This document shows positions 1-10,234 of a stretch of DNA of 32,629 bases, piece by piece. Below the pieces are notes generated by a model. The model did no database searches and was not told where the DNA came from. It saw nothing but the letters and a program-made list of their open reading frames with translations. How positions within the stretch are numbered: position 1 is the first letter of the stretch; the number at the start of each line of letters is the position of its first letter. The position numbers and the translations under genes are program-made. Source of the DNA: Pseudomonadota bacterium (GTDB lineage: Bacteria > Pseudomonadota > Alphaproteobacteria > Acetobacterales > Acetobacteraceae); contig JAJZFB010000082.1 of assembly GCA_021805545.1 (NCBI GenBank), positions 1 to 32,629 of the forward strand, read 5' to 3'.

Positions 1-104
1 ATTCAGCCCATAACGACCCATCGATCAGCCCTTCAAAATGCTGATCGGCTATGAATCAGGAAAAACCCCGAGCCGGAATCCCCCAAGTCAAATGACCACA
101 GGCC

Positions 105-170
105 CTAGAGCGCGATTCAGATTTTCGAATCGTTCGGAACGCGAGCGCATCTCAAGTCATCGCGCTAGAG
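105..170. repeat. Dispersed AGAGCGCGAT element, copy 1
   Basis: This is an imperfect palindrome bounded by AGCGCGAT (109-116) and its complement ATCGCGCT (159-166). The inner part contains TTTTCGAA, then GCGAGCGCATCTCAAGTC. The same outer arms and the same GCGAGCGCATCTCAAGTC block occur at 17990-18047, and a left-half copy occurs at 20965-20988. The middle differs between copies while arms and right half are conserved, which suggests a structured dispersed repeat and not chance similarity. Its function is unknown. Confidence 0.7.
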
Positions 171-408
171 CGGCGGCTCGCCCCGCTCCTTTGGCGCGGG
201 TGGCGCGGGCTGTTTGGCGCTGGTTTGGTCTTTCAGCCCCGCGCCATGCCGTGGGGCTGGCTCATCCTGGGGCAGAAACCCCTTGCCGGCCATGAGATAC
301 GTTACGAGGCCCGCTTCGAAAATATTGATGCGCATAACCAAACCCCCTTCAGGGATGCCTCAGCCGAGGCTTGCCACCTGATGTGGAGTTTGGACCGGAA
401 TAATTAAA

Positions 409-431
409 GAGTTACAAAAAATATGTAACTC
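409..431 (-). terminator. Possible terminator hairpin after guaB
   Basis: GAGTTACA (409-416) and TGTAACTC (424-431) are perfect 8-base complements around a 7-base A/T loop. Read on the minus strand the hairpin is followed by a short T-rich tract (TTTAATTATT), 20 bases past the guaB stop. The stem is weak for an intrinsic terminator, and a second TGTAACTC (440-447) could pair instead. Confidence 0.35.
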
Positions 432-451
432 TCAGAGTATGTAACTCTCTC

Positions 452-453
<2 letters not shown>
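422..453. repeat. 16-base direct duplication touching the guaB stop
   Basis: TATGTAACTCTC is present at 422-433 and again at 438-449, exactly 16 bases apart. The second unit reaches into the guaB stop codon (452-454 on the minus strand). It has the same period and placement as the repeats after emrB and csp. Confidence 0.6.
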
Positions 454-2609
<2,156 letters not shown>

Positions 2610-3623
2610 TTGGCGGTATTGCGGGGGTGTTGCGTGCACCACGCTAACCTGGCCACTGGAGGCTCCGCCCTTAAACCGGGCGGCAAAGTGGTTGCCGTGG
2701 TTGTTTCACGAGATCGCCCCGGCGAATTGCGCCATACGCTGCAGGCTTTGCGGCAGCAGCGCACCAATACGGCCAGCCTCGAAATATTGGTTATTGATTC
2801 CAGCGCCTGTATTGAAGCAGTGGCCGAAGCCGCCGCCGCGCCAGGCGTGAGGCTGATACGCAGCAGCGTGAATTTGGGCGGCGCTGGCGGCTTTGCGCTT
2901 GGCATGCTGGAGGCTCTGGCGGCGGGCGCGCATTGGATATGGCTGATGGACGATGACGGCCGGCCGCAACATGATGATGCGCTGGAACGCTTGCTTGAAA
3001 CAGCCGCTGAACGCCACCTGGATGCCGTTGCCGCAGCAGTGATCGACCCTGATGACTCATCTAGATTCGCTTTTCCGTACCGGGTGAAACAGCGTTATGT
3101 GTTCGCGCGCAGCGCGTTGCCCGAAGGCACGTTTATGCCCGGAATGGCACATCTTTTCAATGGGTTGCTGATACGCGCCTCGGCTATCTTCAAAACCGGA
3201 CTGCCAGATTTACGCATGTTCATCCGTGGTGACGAAATTGATTTTCTGCACCGCATGCGCCAGGCGGGCCTGGCCTTCGGCACCACGCTGAATGCGCGTT
3301 TCGAGCATCCTTCCTCGAATGCCGAGCTGTTTCCCGTATTTGGCGGGCGGTTGCGCGTGGTGTACCCGCAGTTGCGCTGGAAACGCCGCAGCCAATACCG
3401 CAACCGGGCCTATAATTACATCAAACACCGCGTTTTTTTGATGCTGATGGTGGATTGTGTGCGCTATCCGTATTTCTTTTTATGTTGCCGCCGCTTAGAC
3501 GTTGCCGGCCTTAAGGAATGGTTGACCTGTACGTGGGAAGGAATACGCGGCGATATATATGTTGATCCGAGCATCGATCTTGAGCCGCATGCTCTTGACC
3601 TTCCGCTCGCGCCCCGCAATTGA
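2610..3623 (+). CDS. Family 2 glycosyltransferase, galactofuranosyl/rhamnosyl-transferase-like
   Basis: Predicted GT-A fold transferase of the COG1216 type, adding a sugar from a nucleotide-sugar donor to a growing glycan at the cytoplasmic membrane face. The nucleotide-binding core begins near residue 27 with VVAVVVSRDRP. NLGGAGGFALGM lies about residues 89-100, followed by WIWLMDDDGRP with the DDD donor/metal motif, a combination typical of bacterial rhamnosyl- and galactofuranosyltransferases. RGDEIDF matches the usual acceptor-side region. With glf downstream, UDP-Galf is a plausible donor, but that is inference. The start is uncertain: an in-frame stop lies at 2574-2576 and no ATG precedes the core. 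TTG 2610, GTG 2634 and GTG 2688 are all possible, and 2610 is only the longest choice. The next gene begins at or just after its stop, suggesting co-transcription. Confidence 0.85.
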   Translation: MAVLRGCCVHHANLATGGSALKPGGKVVAVVVSRDRPGELRHTLQALRQQRTNTASLEILVIDSSACIEAVAEAAAAPGVRLIRSSVNLGGAGGFALGMLEALAAGAHWIWLMDDDGRPQHDDALERLLETAAERHLDAVAAAVIDPDDSSRFAFPYRVKQRYVFARSALPEGTFMPGMAHLFNGLLIRASAIFKTGLPDLRMFIRGDEIDFLHRMRQAGLAFGTTLNARFEHPSSNAELFPVFGGRLRVVYPQLRWKRRSQYRNRAYNYIKHRVFLMLMVDCVRYPYFFLCCRRLDVAGLKEWLTCTWEGIRGDIYVDPSIDLEPHALDLPLAPRN

Positions 3624-3640
3624 ACCGCGCTGATATAACG

Positions 3641-4825
3641 ATGGATTCCGTGAACGAAATCTCAATCCAGGCCGCGCGGCAACCCGGCACGGCGCAAGAC
3701 CAATGCCTTATCTCCTTCATCGTGCCGGTTTTTAATACCGAGGCATATCTGGGCGAAACGCTGAACTCGATTGCCGCTTATGGCGGGCGGGACGTGGAGA
3801 TCATCATCGTCGACGATGGCTCGACCGATGGCAGCGCCCAGGCCGTGGCGGCCTGGATAGAGACGCATGACGTGCCCGTGCGGGTTATCCACCAGCAAAA
3901 TGCCGGCCTCTCGGCGGCGCGCATGGCGGGCCTGGCTGTTGCCCGCGGCAGCTTTGTTGGGTTTTGCGATAGCGACGACCGGCTGGAGGTGGCGGTTTAC
4001 GTAAAAATGGCCCGGCTGGCCCAGGAGCGCGGTTGCGACATGGCCATGTGCCGCTCGGCCGTGTTTGATAGCGTGAGCGAAGACGCGCATGATTTTTACG
4101 ATGCGCATATATGGCACAACATGCTTAAGCATAGCCGCTGCCAGGTATTGAACGGGCTGAGCGAGCCGCTGCTGTTCCGCCTTGAGCCCAATGCCAACAC
4201 ACGCCTGATACGGCGCGACTTCATGCTGCGGCATGAGCTCACCTTTCCCGCAGGGCTGCATTTCGAGGATTTCCCCGTGCATGTGCATGGTGTGGCCGTG
4301 GCGCGCGCGGTGCTGGTGCTGAATGCCACAGGGTATTTTTACCGTGTTAACCGCAACGGAAAGATAACCGACCAAAAGAGCGCCAAGCGGTTCGATATTC
4401 TGCGGTCCGTGGCTTTGGCCTTTGACTATGCCCAAGGCGTGGATACGCACGGCATGGCGCAGATTACCGCCATGGCCTGCCGCATGATTTACTGGTGTGG
4501 CACGCATACATTAAACAAAGACCGTGGCCGGTTTTTCGCGGAGGCCTGCGCCTTGCTGGGCGGGCTTGTGCCAGCAACGCTATGGCCCTTGGCCGAAGCC
4601 GCCGCTGTGGATGAGCGGGAGCGGCTGATTGTGAACGCCCTGGCCGCCCGCGCCGAAGGACTGCTTGTGGAAAGTGCCGCCAGGCGCCGGCCACGGCTGA
4701 GCAGCGCGCTTGTGCTGCTGCGCCACCGGCAACATGGCCGCTTGGCACGGCATGTGGCCCTACGTACCCTGAAATGGCGGCTGGGCAATTTCATCCGCCG
4801 GCCCGCCAGGCTTGGCCGCCCCTGA
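3641..4825 (+). CDS. Family 2 glycosyltransferase
   Basis: A GT-A fold glycosyltransferase with an N-terminal catalytic domain: ISFIVPVFNTEAYL, then IIIVDDGSTDGS carrying the first conserved Asp pair, and GFCDSDDR with the metal/donor-binding DxD-like motif. The C-terminal half (about 200-394) is variable, as usual for acceptor-specific regions, and ends in a basic arginine-rich tail, which may help membrane association. I chose ATG 3641. A TTG at 3620 that overlaps the previous stop is an alternative adding seven residues. It follows the preceding glycosyltransferase with essentially no gap and is followed at once by another, so the three appear to be one operon assembling one glycan. Donor and linkage cannot be read from sequence. 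Confidence 0.88.
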   Translation: MDSVNEISIQAARQPGTAQDQCLISFIVPVFNTEAYLGETLNSIAAYGGRDVEIIIVDDGSTDGSAQAVAAWIETHDVPVRVIHQQNAGLSAARMAGLAVARGSFVGFCDSDDRLEVAVYVKMARLAQERGCDMAMCRSAVFDSVSEDAHDFYDAHIWHNMLKHSRCQVLNGLSEPLLFRLEPNANTRLIRRDFMLRHELTFPAGLHFEDFPVHVHGVAVARAVLVLNATGYFYRVNRNGKITDQKSAKRFDILRSVALAFDYAQGVDTHGMAQITAMACRMIYWCGTHTLNKDRGRFFAEACALLGGLVPATLWPLAEAAAVDERERLIVNALAARAEGLLVESAARRRPRLSSALVLLRHRQHGRLARHVALRTLKWRLGNFIRRPARLGRP

Positions 4826-4838
4826 AAGAGACAGATTG

Positions 4839-6371
4839 ATGCTCAGGCACCCGGAAACCTTAACCCTGGCGCGCAACCTCGCCGGACCGCATATCTCACC
4901 ACTGCTGGCAGATGATTTTTGGCGGCTGGAAAATAACTTCTTCGGCATTGTGCCAGGGCCGGACGCCCCCGATGGCACGGCGCTATTTTTGGGCGCGCGC
5001 TCGGGGCTGGAGATTATGCGCCTGCTGGAGCGGGCGCCCCAGGCGCGCATTGTGGTTGTGGAGCCAAATGTTTTTCTGCGCAATGAGGTGACAGCCTGCA
5101 TTGGCGCGCGGGCGGGAGACCGGCTGAGCCTGGTTGCCTCGCTGCGCGAGGCATTTCCGGCTGGGGCCCAGATAGGCTATGCCCGCGTGGATATTGGCGG
5201 GTTTGACTGGGATACGGTGCGGACCCTGCTGACCCAGCACGAGGTGGCACATATTGCGGGAGAATTTGACTCCACAGATGCTGACCCGATGGAGATTATC
5301 CGCTTCTGCCGCCGCCATGCGGGTAGTTTTTTCTGGCGCATGGTTGGGCACGAGACGCCGCTAAGCGGGCGCGGCGGGCCACCGGAGGTTGAGGTTTCGG
5401 TAGTGGTGCCCTGCTACAAGGTGCTGCCCTGGGTGGACCATTGCATGGACACGCTGGCCCGCCAGAGCATCGAATCGCTGGAGATCATCGCCGTGGATGA
5501 TGGCTCGCCGGATGAAACAGGCGCGCGGCTGGACGAATGGGCCGCGCGTTTTCCTGGCCGCATCCGCGTGATCCACAAACCCAATGGCGGCTGCGCCTCG
5601 GCCCGCAATGCCGGGCTTATGGCGGCGCGGGGCGAATATGTGGGGTTTGTGGATGGCGATGACTGGGTGGAAACGCCGATGTTCGAGGCGCTTTACCGCT
5701 CTGCCACGCTGTATGCGGCGGAAATTTCGCAATGCGGTTACACCGAGATTTACGAGGCCACCGGCACCAAGGCCGATTTTTCCACCGCCTGGGGGGCGAA
5801 GCCGCGTGAGATGCAAGGGCTGGCGAATAGCCCGCGCGATTTTTTGAGCGTGAAGCCCACCATCTGGCGGCGGCTGTACCGGCGCGAGTTTCTGCTGGGC
5901 AATGGCATAAAATTTCCCGAGCATATCCGCCGGTTCGACGACCTGCCCTTCCAGTTCGAGGCGCTGGCCCGGGCCAAGCGCATGTCCATTATGCCGGATT
6001 GCTACTATAATTACCGGCTGGAGCGCCCCGGCCAGGATGTGGCGGCGCGCGATGCCAAGCTGTTCGTGCATTTCCCCATTTTCGACTGGCTGGAAGAGCA
6101 TGTGGGCATCTGGGCGGATGCAGCACTTGAGCGCGCCTTGTTCTCCACCAAGCTCAACACGCATTTATGGGCGCTGACACGCATCAGCGATGAGTTTGCA
6201 GGGCAGTATAAGGCACTGGCAGCGCATGATATTTTTGGCCATCGCCGCTATATGAGCTTGCCCCAGATGCTATTGCTGGCCGCCCGGCGCAGCCCGCGCA
6301 CGGCGCTGTTTTTGGCGCGGGCCTGGTTGCGCGCCAAAACTGCGCCGCCCAAGATGGTTGCGAGCGATTGA
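4839..6371 (+). CDS. Two-domain protein: FkbM-like Rossmann domain fused to family 2 glycosyltransferase
   Basis: A product of about 510 residues. The C-terminal part (about 185-510) is a GT2 domain: VSVVVPCYKVLPWVDHC, IIAVDDGSPDETG, CASARNAGL, then GFVDGDDW with the DxD-type motif. The first 175 residues are a separate domain: LFLGARSGLEIMRLL resembles a degenerate glycine loop, IVVVEPN resembles the acidic end of strand two in FkbM-type methyltransferases, and ARVDIGGFDWDTVRTLL resembles the FkbM VDxEG segment. This suggests a methyltransferase-like domain that may be inactive, because the usual DxGAN loop is replaced. ATG 4839 is preceded by GAAAGAGA and is preferred over the upstream TTG 4812. 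The gene starts 13 bases after the previous stop. It could modify and extend the same sugar, or the N-domain may only be structural. Confidence 0.85.
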   Translation: MLRHPETLTLARNLAGPHISPLLADDFWRLENNFFGIVPGPDAPDGTALFLGARSGLEIMRLLERAPQARIVVVEPNVFLRNEVTACIGARAGDRLSLVASLREAFPAGAQIGYARVDIGGFDWDTVRTLLTQHEVAHIAGEFDSTDADPMEIIRFCRRHAGSFFWRMVGHETPLSGRGGPPEVEVSVVVPCYKVLPWVDHCMDTLARQSIESLEIIAVDDGSPDETGARLDEWAARFPGRIRVIHKPNGGCASARNAGLMAARGEYVGFVDGDDWVETPMFEALYRSATLYAAEISQCGYTEIYEATGTKADFSTAWGAKPREMQGLANSPRDFLSVKPTIWRRLYRREFLLGNGIKFPEHIRRFDDLPFQFEALARAKRMSIMPDCYYNYRLERPGQDVAARDAKLFVHFPIFDWLEEHVGIWADAALERALFSTKLNTHLWALTRISDEFAGQYKALAAHDIFGHRRYMSLPQMLLLAARRSPRTALFLARAWLRAKTAPPKMVASD

Positions 6372-6376
6372 GTGCA

Positions 6377-7561
6377 ATGCCGATGCAGCACGTTAAAAGC
6401 CTCGATGGTCTGCGCGGTATCGCGGCCTTAATTGTTGTCCTATTTCATATGGACGCTTTTTTTGGCACAGTTTTTTCGCCTGATGGCCTCTACACACAAT
6501 CCACATTAGGATGGCAGATTTATCGGCGCGCCCTTAACGGTAACTTTTCCGTAGCGGTTTTCTTTGTTTTAAGCGGTTATGTTTTAATTCTTAAATATGC
6601 CAAATTTGGAACAAAAAACGATCTTAGGGCCGGGGCGCTCAAACGCTATTTCCGGCTAACCCCCATCGTCTTGGCGTCAACGCTCCTGGCGGTTGGCCTA
6701 CAATCCGTGATTGGCTTTCACAATACAGCCGCGGCCCGCATAATCGGCGGTCATCAATGGCTGGCAAGTGCCTACCCAACGCAGTTAACGTGGCTGGGGG
6801 CACTTAAATGTGGATTGATAGGTGCATATCAAGGAAACGTTCAATATAACGGCCCCCTCTGGACTATTCGGCTGGAATTACTCGGATCTTTTGTTTTGTT
6901 TGGCTTTGCGGGGCTGTTTTATAAATCACGTTTCTTTCTCATCTATGCGTTGATCGCAAGCTGCTTTATGTCATTGCTGTTTAATAATGATGGTCTTTAT
7001 CTATCGTTGTTTTTAATCGGCGCCGCATTCCATAAGCATCCCAAGTCACGTTTTTCTGTGTGGTGGCTTATTCCAGCCATGGTTCTCGCCACGGAAAACC
7101 CCTGGACACCAGAGGTAACGTTTATTCGTGAACGCATTAACACCCCCATTGATATTGACGTGTTGTGCCACTCAATCGCAGCAATCTTGATGGTTGGCGT
7201 TGTACTGAATTCCAAGCATCTTCAGAATGCCCTATCGGGGCCTGTTATATTGTTCCTTGGCCGTATCTCTTTCTCTCTGTATGCGGTTCATCTACCGGTT
7301 ATGATGAGTGCCGGCACATGGGTTATGGTGCATTGGGGTGGACGCTTCGGTGCGTTTGCCGCGATTGTAACCACAATCATCGTGTCAGTTATGATTGCGT
7401 TCATACTCACGGAAACGCTCGACAAATGGGCACAAAAATTGGCCAATTTAGTTGCTTCCCGTTTGATGCGCGCAGACTGCTTAGAGGCTCCAGCCACTGG
7501 GATTTCTGATGGTACCAGAAACGCAATGTTTGTTAACTTTACTCCACCAGAGCTTGAATAG
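6377..7561 (+). CDS. Acyltransferase 3 family membrane protein (OafA/YrhL type)
   Basis: A polytopic membrane O-acyltransferase. Members transfer acetyl or other acyl groups onto sugars of O-antigens, exopolysaccharides or other glycans. The diagnostic N-terminal motif VKSLDGLRGIAALIVVLFHM contains the conserved histidine, followed by a second transmembrane block with VLSGYVLILKY and the KRYFRLTP arginine motif. About ten hydrophobic helices follow, for a total of about 395 residues, normal for the family. Starts at TTG 6368 (overlapping the previous stop), ATG 6377 and ATG 6383 are all possible. Base composition is unlike the neighbours: 6541-6600 contains 18 G+C in 60 bases against 40 in 60 at 6241-6300, suggesting separate acquisition. 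Its position between glycosyltransferases and glf implies O-acylation of the same glycan. Confidence 0.9.
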   Translation: MPMQHVKSLDGLRGIAALIVVLFHMDAFFGTVFSPDGLYTQSTLGWQIYRRALNGNFSVAVFFVLSGYVLILKYAKFGTKNDLRAGALKRYFRLTPIVLASTLLAVGLQSVIGFHNTAAARIIGGHQWLASAYPTQLTWLGALKCGLIGAYQGNVQYNGPLWTIRLELLGSFVLFGFAGLFYKSRFFLIYALIASCFMSLLFNNDGLYLSLFLIGAAFHKHPKSRFSVWWLIPAMVLATENPWTPEVTFIRERINTPIDIDVLCHSIAAILMVGVVLNSKHLQNALSGPVILFLGRISFSLYAVHLPVMMSAGTWVMVHWGGRFGAFAAIVTTIIVSVMIAFILTETLDKWAQKLANLVASRLMRADCLEAPATGISDGTRNAMFVNFTPPELE

Positions 7562-7617
7562 ACCTTAGAGGAAAGAAACTCAGCAAGTCTGATTTATATA
7601 TACAAGGTTTGAATGTG

Positions 7618-8766
7618 ATGCGGATTGCGATTATCGGAGCAGGTTTCTCGGGAAGTGTCATCGCGCGTGAATTGGCGGAGCGTGGCTACGAGATTGAGCT
7701 TTTTGAAAGCAGGCCCCATTTGGCCGGCAATTGCCACACCGCGCGCGACCCGGAAACCGGCGTTATGCTGCATGTTTATGGTCCGCATATTTTCCATACC
7801 AGCAACGAGCAGGTTTGGGCTTATATCCAGAAATTTGGCGCGTTCATGCCGTTCATCAACCGTGTGAAGGCACATGCGAAGGGCCGTGTTTACTCGCTGC
7901 CGGTTAATCTGATGACCATCAACCAGCTTTTCGGTAAGCAATTATCTCCAGCGACGGCGCGTGAATTTATCGCCTCACTCGGTGATAAATCGATTACCGA
8001 TCCACAGACATTCGAGGAACAGGCGCTGCGCTTTGTGGGGCGGGAGATATACGAGGCATTTTTCCGTGGCTACACTCGCAAGCAATGGGGGGTGGAACCA
8101 TCGGCGCTGCCTGCCAGCATTTTGAAGCGCCTGCCGGTACGTTTTGATTACGATGATAATTATTATACCAGCAAATATCAGGGCATTCCGGTTAAGGGAT
8201 ATACCGCCATCATTGAGCGTATGCTCGATCATCCTGGCATAAAAATCCATCTGGCCACAGCATTCACGCGCGCGCGGGCGCAGGATTTTGGGCATGTGTT
8301 CTACAGCGGCCCGATAGATTCGTGGTTTGACTACGCGGAGGGCCAGCTTGGTTACCGCACGCTCGACTTCAAGCTCTCGCGCCATAATGGCGACTACCAA
8401 GGCAATGCCGTGATAAATTATTGCGACGAGGACGTGCCCTGGACGCGCATTGCCGAGCATAAGCATTTCGCGCCTTGGGAGCAGCATGAAAAAACCATTA
8501 TCTCGCGCGAGCATAGCCGCCTGTGCGGGAAAGACGATACCCCGTATTACCCGCTACGCTTGGTGAATGATAAGGCGCTGCTGGAGCGTTATGTGGCACG
8601 AGCACGCGCGGAGCAGGGCGTGACCTTTGTGGGCCGGCTGGGAACGTACCGTTACCTGGATATGCATGTGACAATTGAAGAGGCCCTGAACACGGCCAGG
8701 GTATTTGTTGACACAGCTGACGGGGATGGAAAAATGCCTGCGTTTTGTGTCGATCCTTTAGCGTAA
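7618..8766 (+). CDS. glf: UDP-galactopyranose mutase
   Basis: A flavoenzyme interconverting UDP-galactopyranose and UDP-galactofuranose, providing the Galf donor for cell-surface glycans. The 382-residue product begins with the FAD-binding Rossmann loop IIGAGFSGSV. It continues with HLAGNCHT and YGPHIFHTS, then FFRGYTRKQWG with the conserved arginine/tryptophan segment, and YTAIIERML. LDFKLSRHNGDYQGNAVINY and the C-terminal YRYLDMHVTIEEAL match the substrate- and flavin-binding end of the family. ATG 7618 is preceded by AAGG at 7604-7607; GTG 7615 is an alternative. The 56-base gap to the acyltransferase is AT-rich (TTATATATAC), so glf may have its own promoter. Composition is back to the GC-richer background. 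This gene fixes the chemistry of the block: the glycan very likely contains galactofuranose. Confidence 0.96.
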   Translation: MRIAIIGAGFSGSVIARELAERGYEIELFESRPHLAGNCHTARDPETGVMLHVYGPHIFHTSNEQVWAYIQKFGAFMPFINRVKAHAKGRVYSLPVNLMTINQLFGKQLSPATAREFIASLGDKSITDPQTFEEQALRFVGREIYEAFFRGYTRKQWGVEPSALPASILKRLPVRFDYDDNYYTSKYQGIPVKGYTAIIERMLDHPGIKIHLATAFTRARAQDFGHVFYSGPIDSWFDYAEGQLGYRTLDFKLSRHNGDYQGNAVINYCDEDVPWTRIAEHKHFAPWEQHEKTIISREHSRLCGKDDTPYYPLRLVNDKALLERYVARARAEQGVTFVGRLGTYRYLDMHVTIEEALNTARVFVDTADGDGKMPAFCVDPLA

Positions 8767-8817
8767 CTACAAGGCACCTTTGCCTTGCCCCAAAATAAGG
8801 CCGGAACAGGAGCGTGC

Positions 8818-10227
8818 ATGAACCGTAAAAGCATTATTGAAATGTGGCTGCACGGTGCAATTCTGTTTGGCGTCATACCTTTTCTCACTTTTGTTTCTTA
8901 TCCAGGTTTTCTGCATAGCGATGCGATTAATTTGTGGCAGTCGGCCATCGTTATCCGCCATCAGGGGCTGCACGCTGATCTTTCGCGCTTCAGCACATTT
9001 CACCCGTGGTTTCCACGCTACCTTACGGGCGCCTTGCTCGCTCTTACCGGGCAATTCGCAAGTTTCATCTACCTGCAGCTCCTGACTCTCTATTGTTCAT
9101 CGCTGTATCTTGCCCGATGCCTTGCCCCCCCGTTATGCGCCGCCTTTGCCGCTATTGCCGTGTTCCTCACCCCCATTACCATGATGATGGGTTGCTTCTG
9201 GGTTATCGATGTTCCCGCCGCGACCGGGATGTGTCTTTGCATCGGCGGACTGATCCGAATATGCCGCGGCGCGGCGCCATTCCGCAATTCTCTCGCGGTG
9301 GTTGCCGGGTTTATACTGGTGGCCGGTTTCCGGCTGAATGGTATAGCGGAATTACCCGCTCTGCTGCTGGTTCTATTTTGGCTGGGGCGCAGCAGGATGC
9401 TTGCCAGGTTTTCATTAGCGGTCATTCTGCTGGTGGTAAGCTACGCGGCCTTTGCTGGTCCGGCATGGCTAAATTCCCGCCTTCAGCACCGTACAAGCGC
9501 AAACATAGCTTTGGTTATGGACCTTACCGCTTACTACGCGCAGGCGGGGTTTCCGCACGATGCGCCGCCGCTTAACTTCCTGGGTGGCTCAACGGCTGAA
9601 GCGGTAAAAAATATTTGCTATGCCGGTATGTTTTGCGGCAGCCAGCTCGATGCCTACGACAAGAACTGGCCGAAATCTCTGAACTGGGAAGCAACACAGA
9701 ATGGCGGCTCACCACAAAACATGGCACGGCTTGAAACACTCTACCGCCAAGCCATTCTGGCGCACCCGCTCATCATGCTGGATGTGAAACTCCATTACAG
9801 CACCTATGTGCTCGGCATCGCCCAGCCGCTTTGGGCATTCCACGCCGATCTCTTCCAAAAAGTACAGCCCATGGCCGCCAAGGAATTGGGCGCGGCCGCT
9901 GGCACCCTTACCCCGAACAAGCTCGCTCTGCTCGGCGTGAATGATTGGACATGGGATAATGGCTTCAACCAGATTGGCGGACGGCCATTGCTGCTAGCGG
10001 CTATCTGCCTGGTTGCGGGCCTCCTCCTACGCCTTCCGCGCCTGGAGCTATTTGTAACCCTGGGCCTTGCAACCTTTTATTATCTTGTTTTTCTGGTTGT
10101 TACGCCGGACATTATCTTCCGCTATTTCTTTCCCAGTTTTATCCCGGCCTATATTTTGTTGTGGGCGGAAATCATCGCCGCTTTTCAATGGGGATGGCGC
10201 TCTATCGCAGGCCGGGCTACTGCGTAG
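8818..10227 (+). CDS. Polytopic membrane protein, possible GT-C glycosyltransferase
   Basis: A 469-residue protein with about ten hydrophobic segments spread through the chain and a large polar loop (about 200-330). The first extracytoplasmic loop after helix one contains SYPGFLHSDAINLW, an acidic segment in the place where GT-C glycosyltransferases carry their catalytic Asp/Glu. The polar loop has cysteines in CYAGMFCG, which could form a disulphide outside the membrane. I do not recognise a named family. Context next to glf and three glycosyltransferases suggests a lipid-linked-sugar glycosyltransferase or a glycan export/assembly protein. ATG 8818 is preceded by AGGAG at 8808-8812, making this start convincing. 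The gene ends 7 bases before the converging rlmE gene, which closes the block. Confidence 0.75.
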   Translation: MNRKSIIEMWLHGAILFGVIPFLTFVSYPGFLHSDAINLWQSAIVIRHQGLHADLSRFSTFHPWFPRYLTGALLALTGQFASFIYLQLLTLYCSSLYLARCLAPPLCAAFAAIAVFLTPITMMMGCFWVIDVPAATGMCLCIGGLIRICRGAAPFRNSLAVVAGFILVAGFRLNGIAELPALLLVLFWLGRSRMLARFSLAVILLVVSYAAFAGPAWLNSRLQHRTSANIALVMDLTAYYAQAGFPHDAPPLNFLGGSTAEAVKNICYAGMFCGSQLDAYDKNWPKSLNWEATQNGGSPQNMARLETLYRQAILAHPLIMLDVKLHYSTYVLGIAQPLWAFHADLFQKVQPMAAKELGAAAGTLTPNKLALLGVNDWTWDNGFNQIGGRPLLLAAICLVAGLLLRLPRLELFVTLGLATFYYLVFLVVTPDIIFRYFFPSFIPAYILLWAEIIAAFQWGWRSIAGRATA

Positions 10228-10234
10228 CCCCCCA

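Larger units (their letters stand above)
1..451. other. Gene-free stretch with repeats
   Basis: I see no convincing gene here. The short open frames at 38-295 and 225-407 have no recognisable domain and no good ribosome binding site, and they run through a dispersed repeat. The stretch holds one copy of the AGAGCGCGAT element (105-170), a GC-rich segment around 170-260, and a hairpin plus 16-base direct duplication immediately after the guaB stop codon (409-453). Whatever gene lies to the left is outside the window. Confidence 0.6.
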
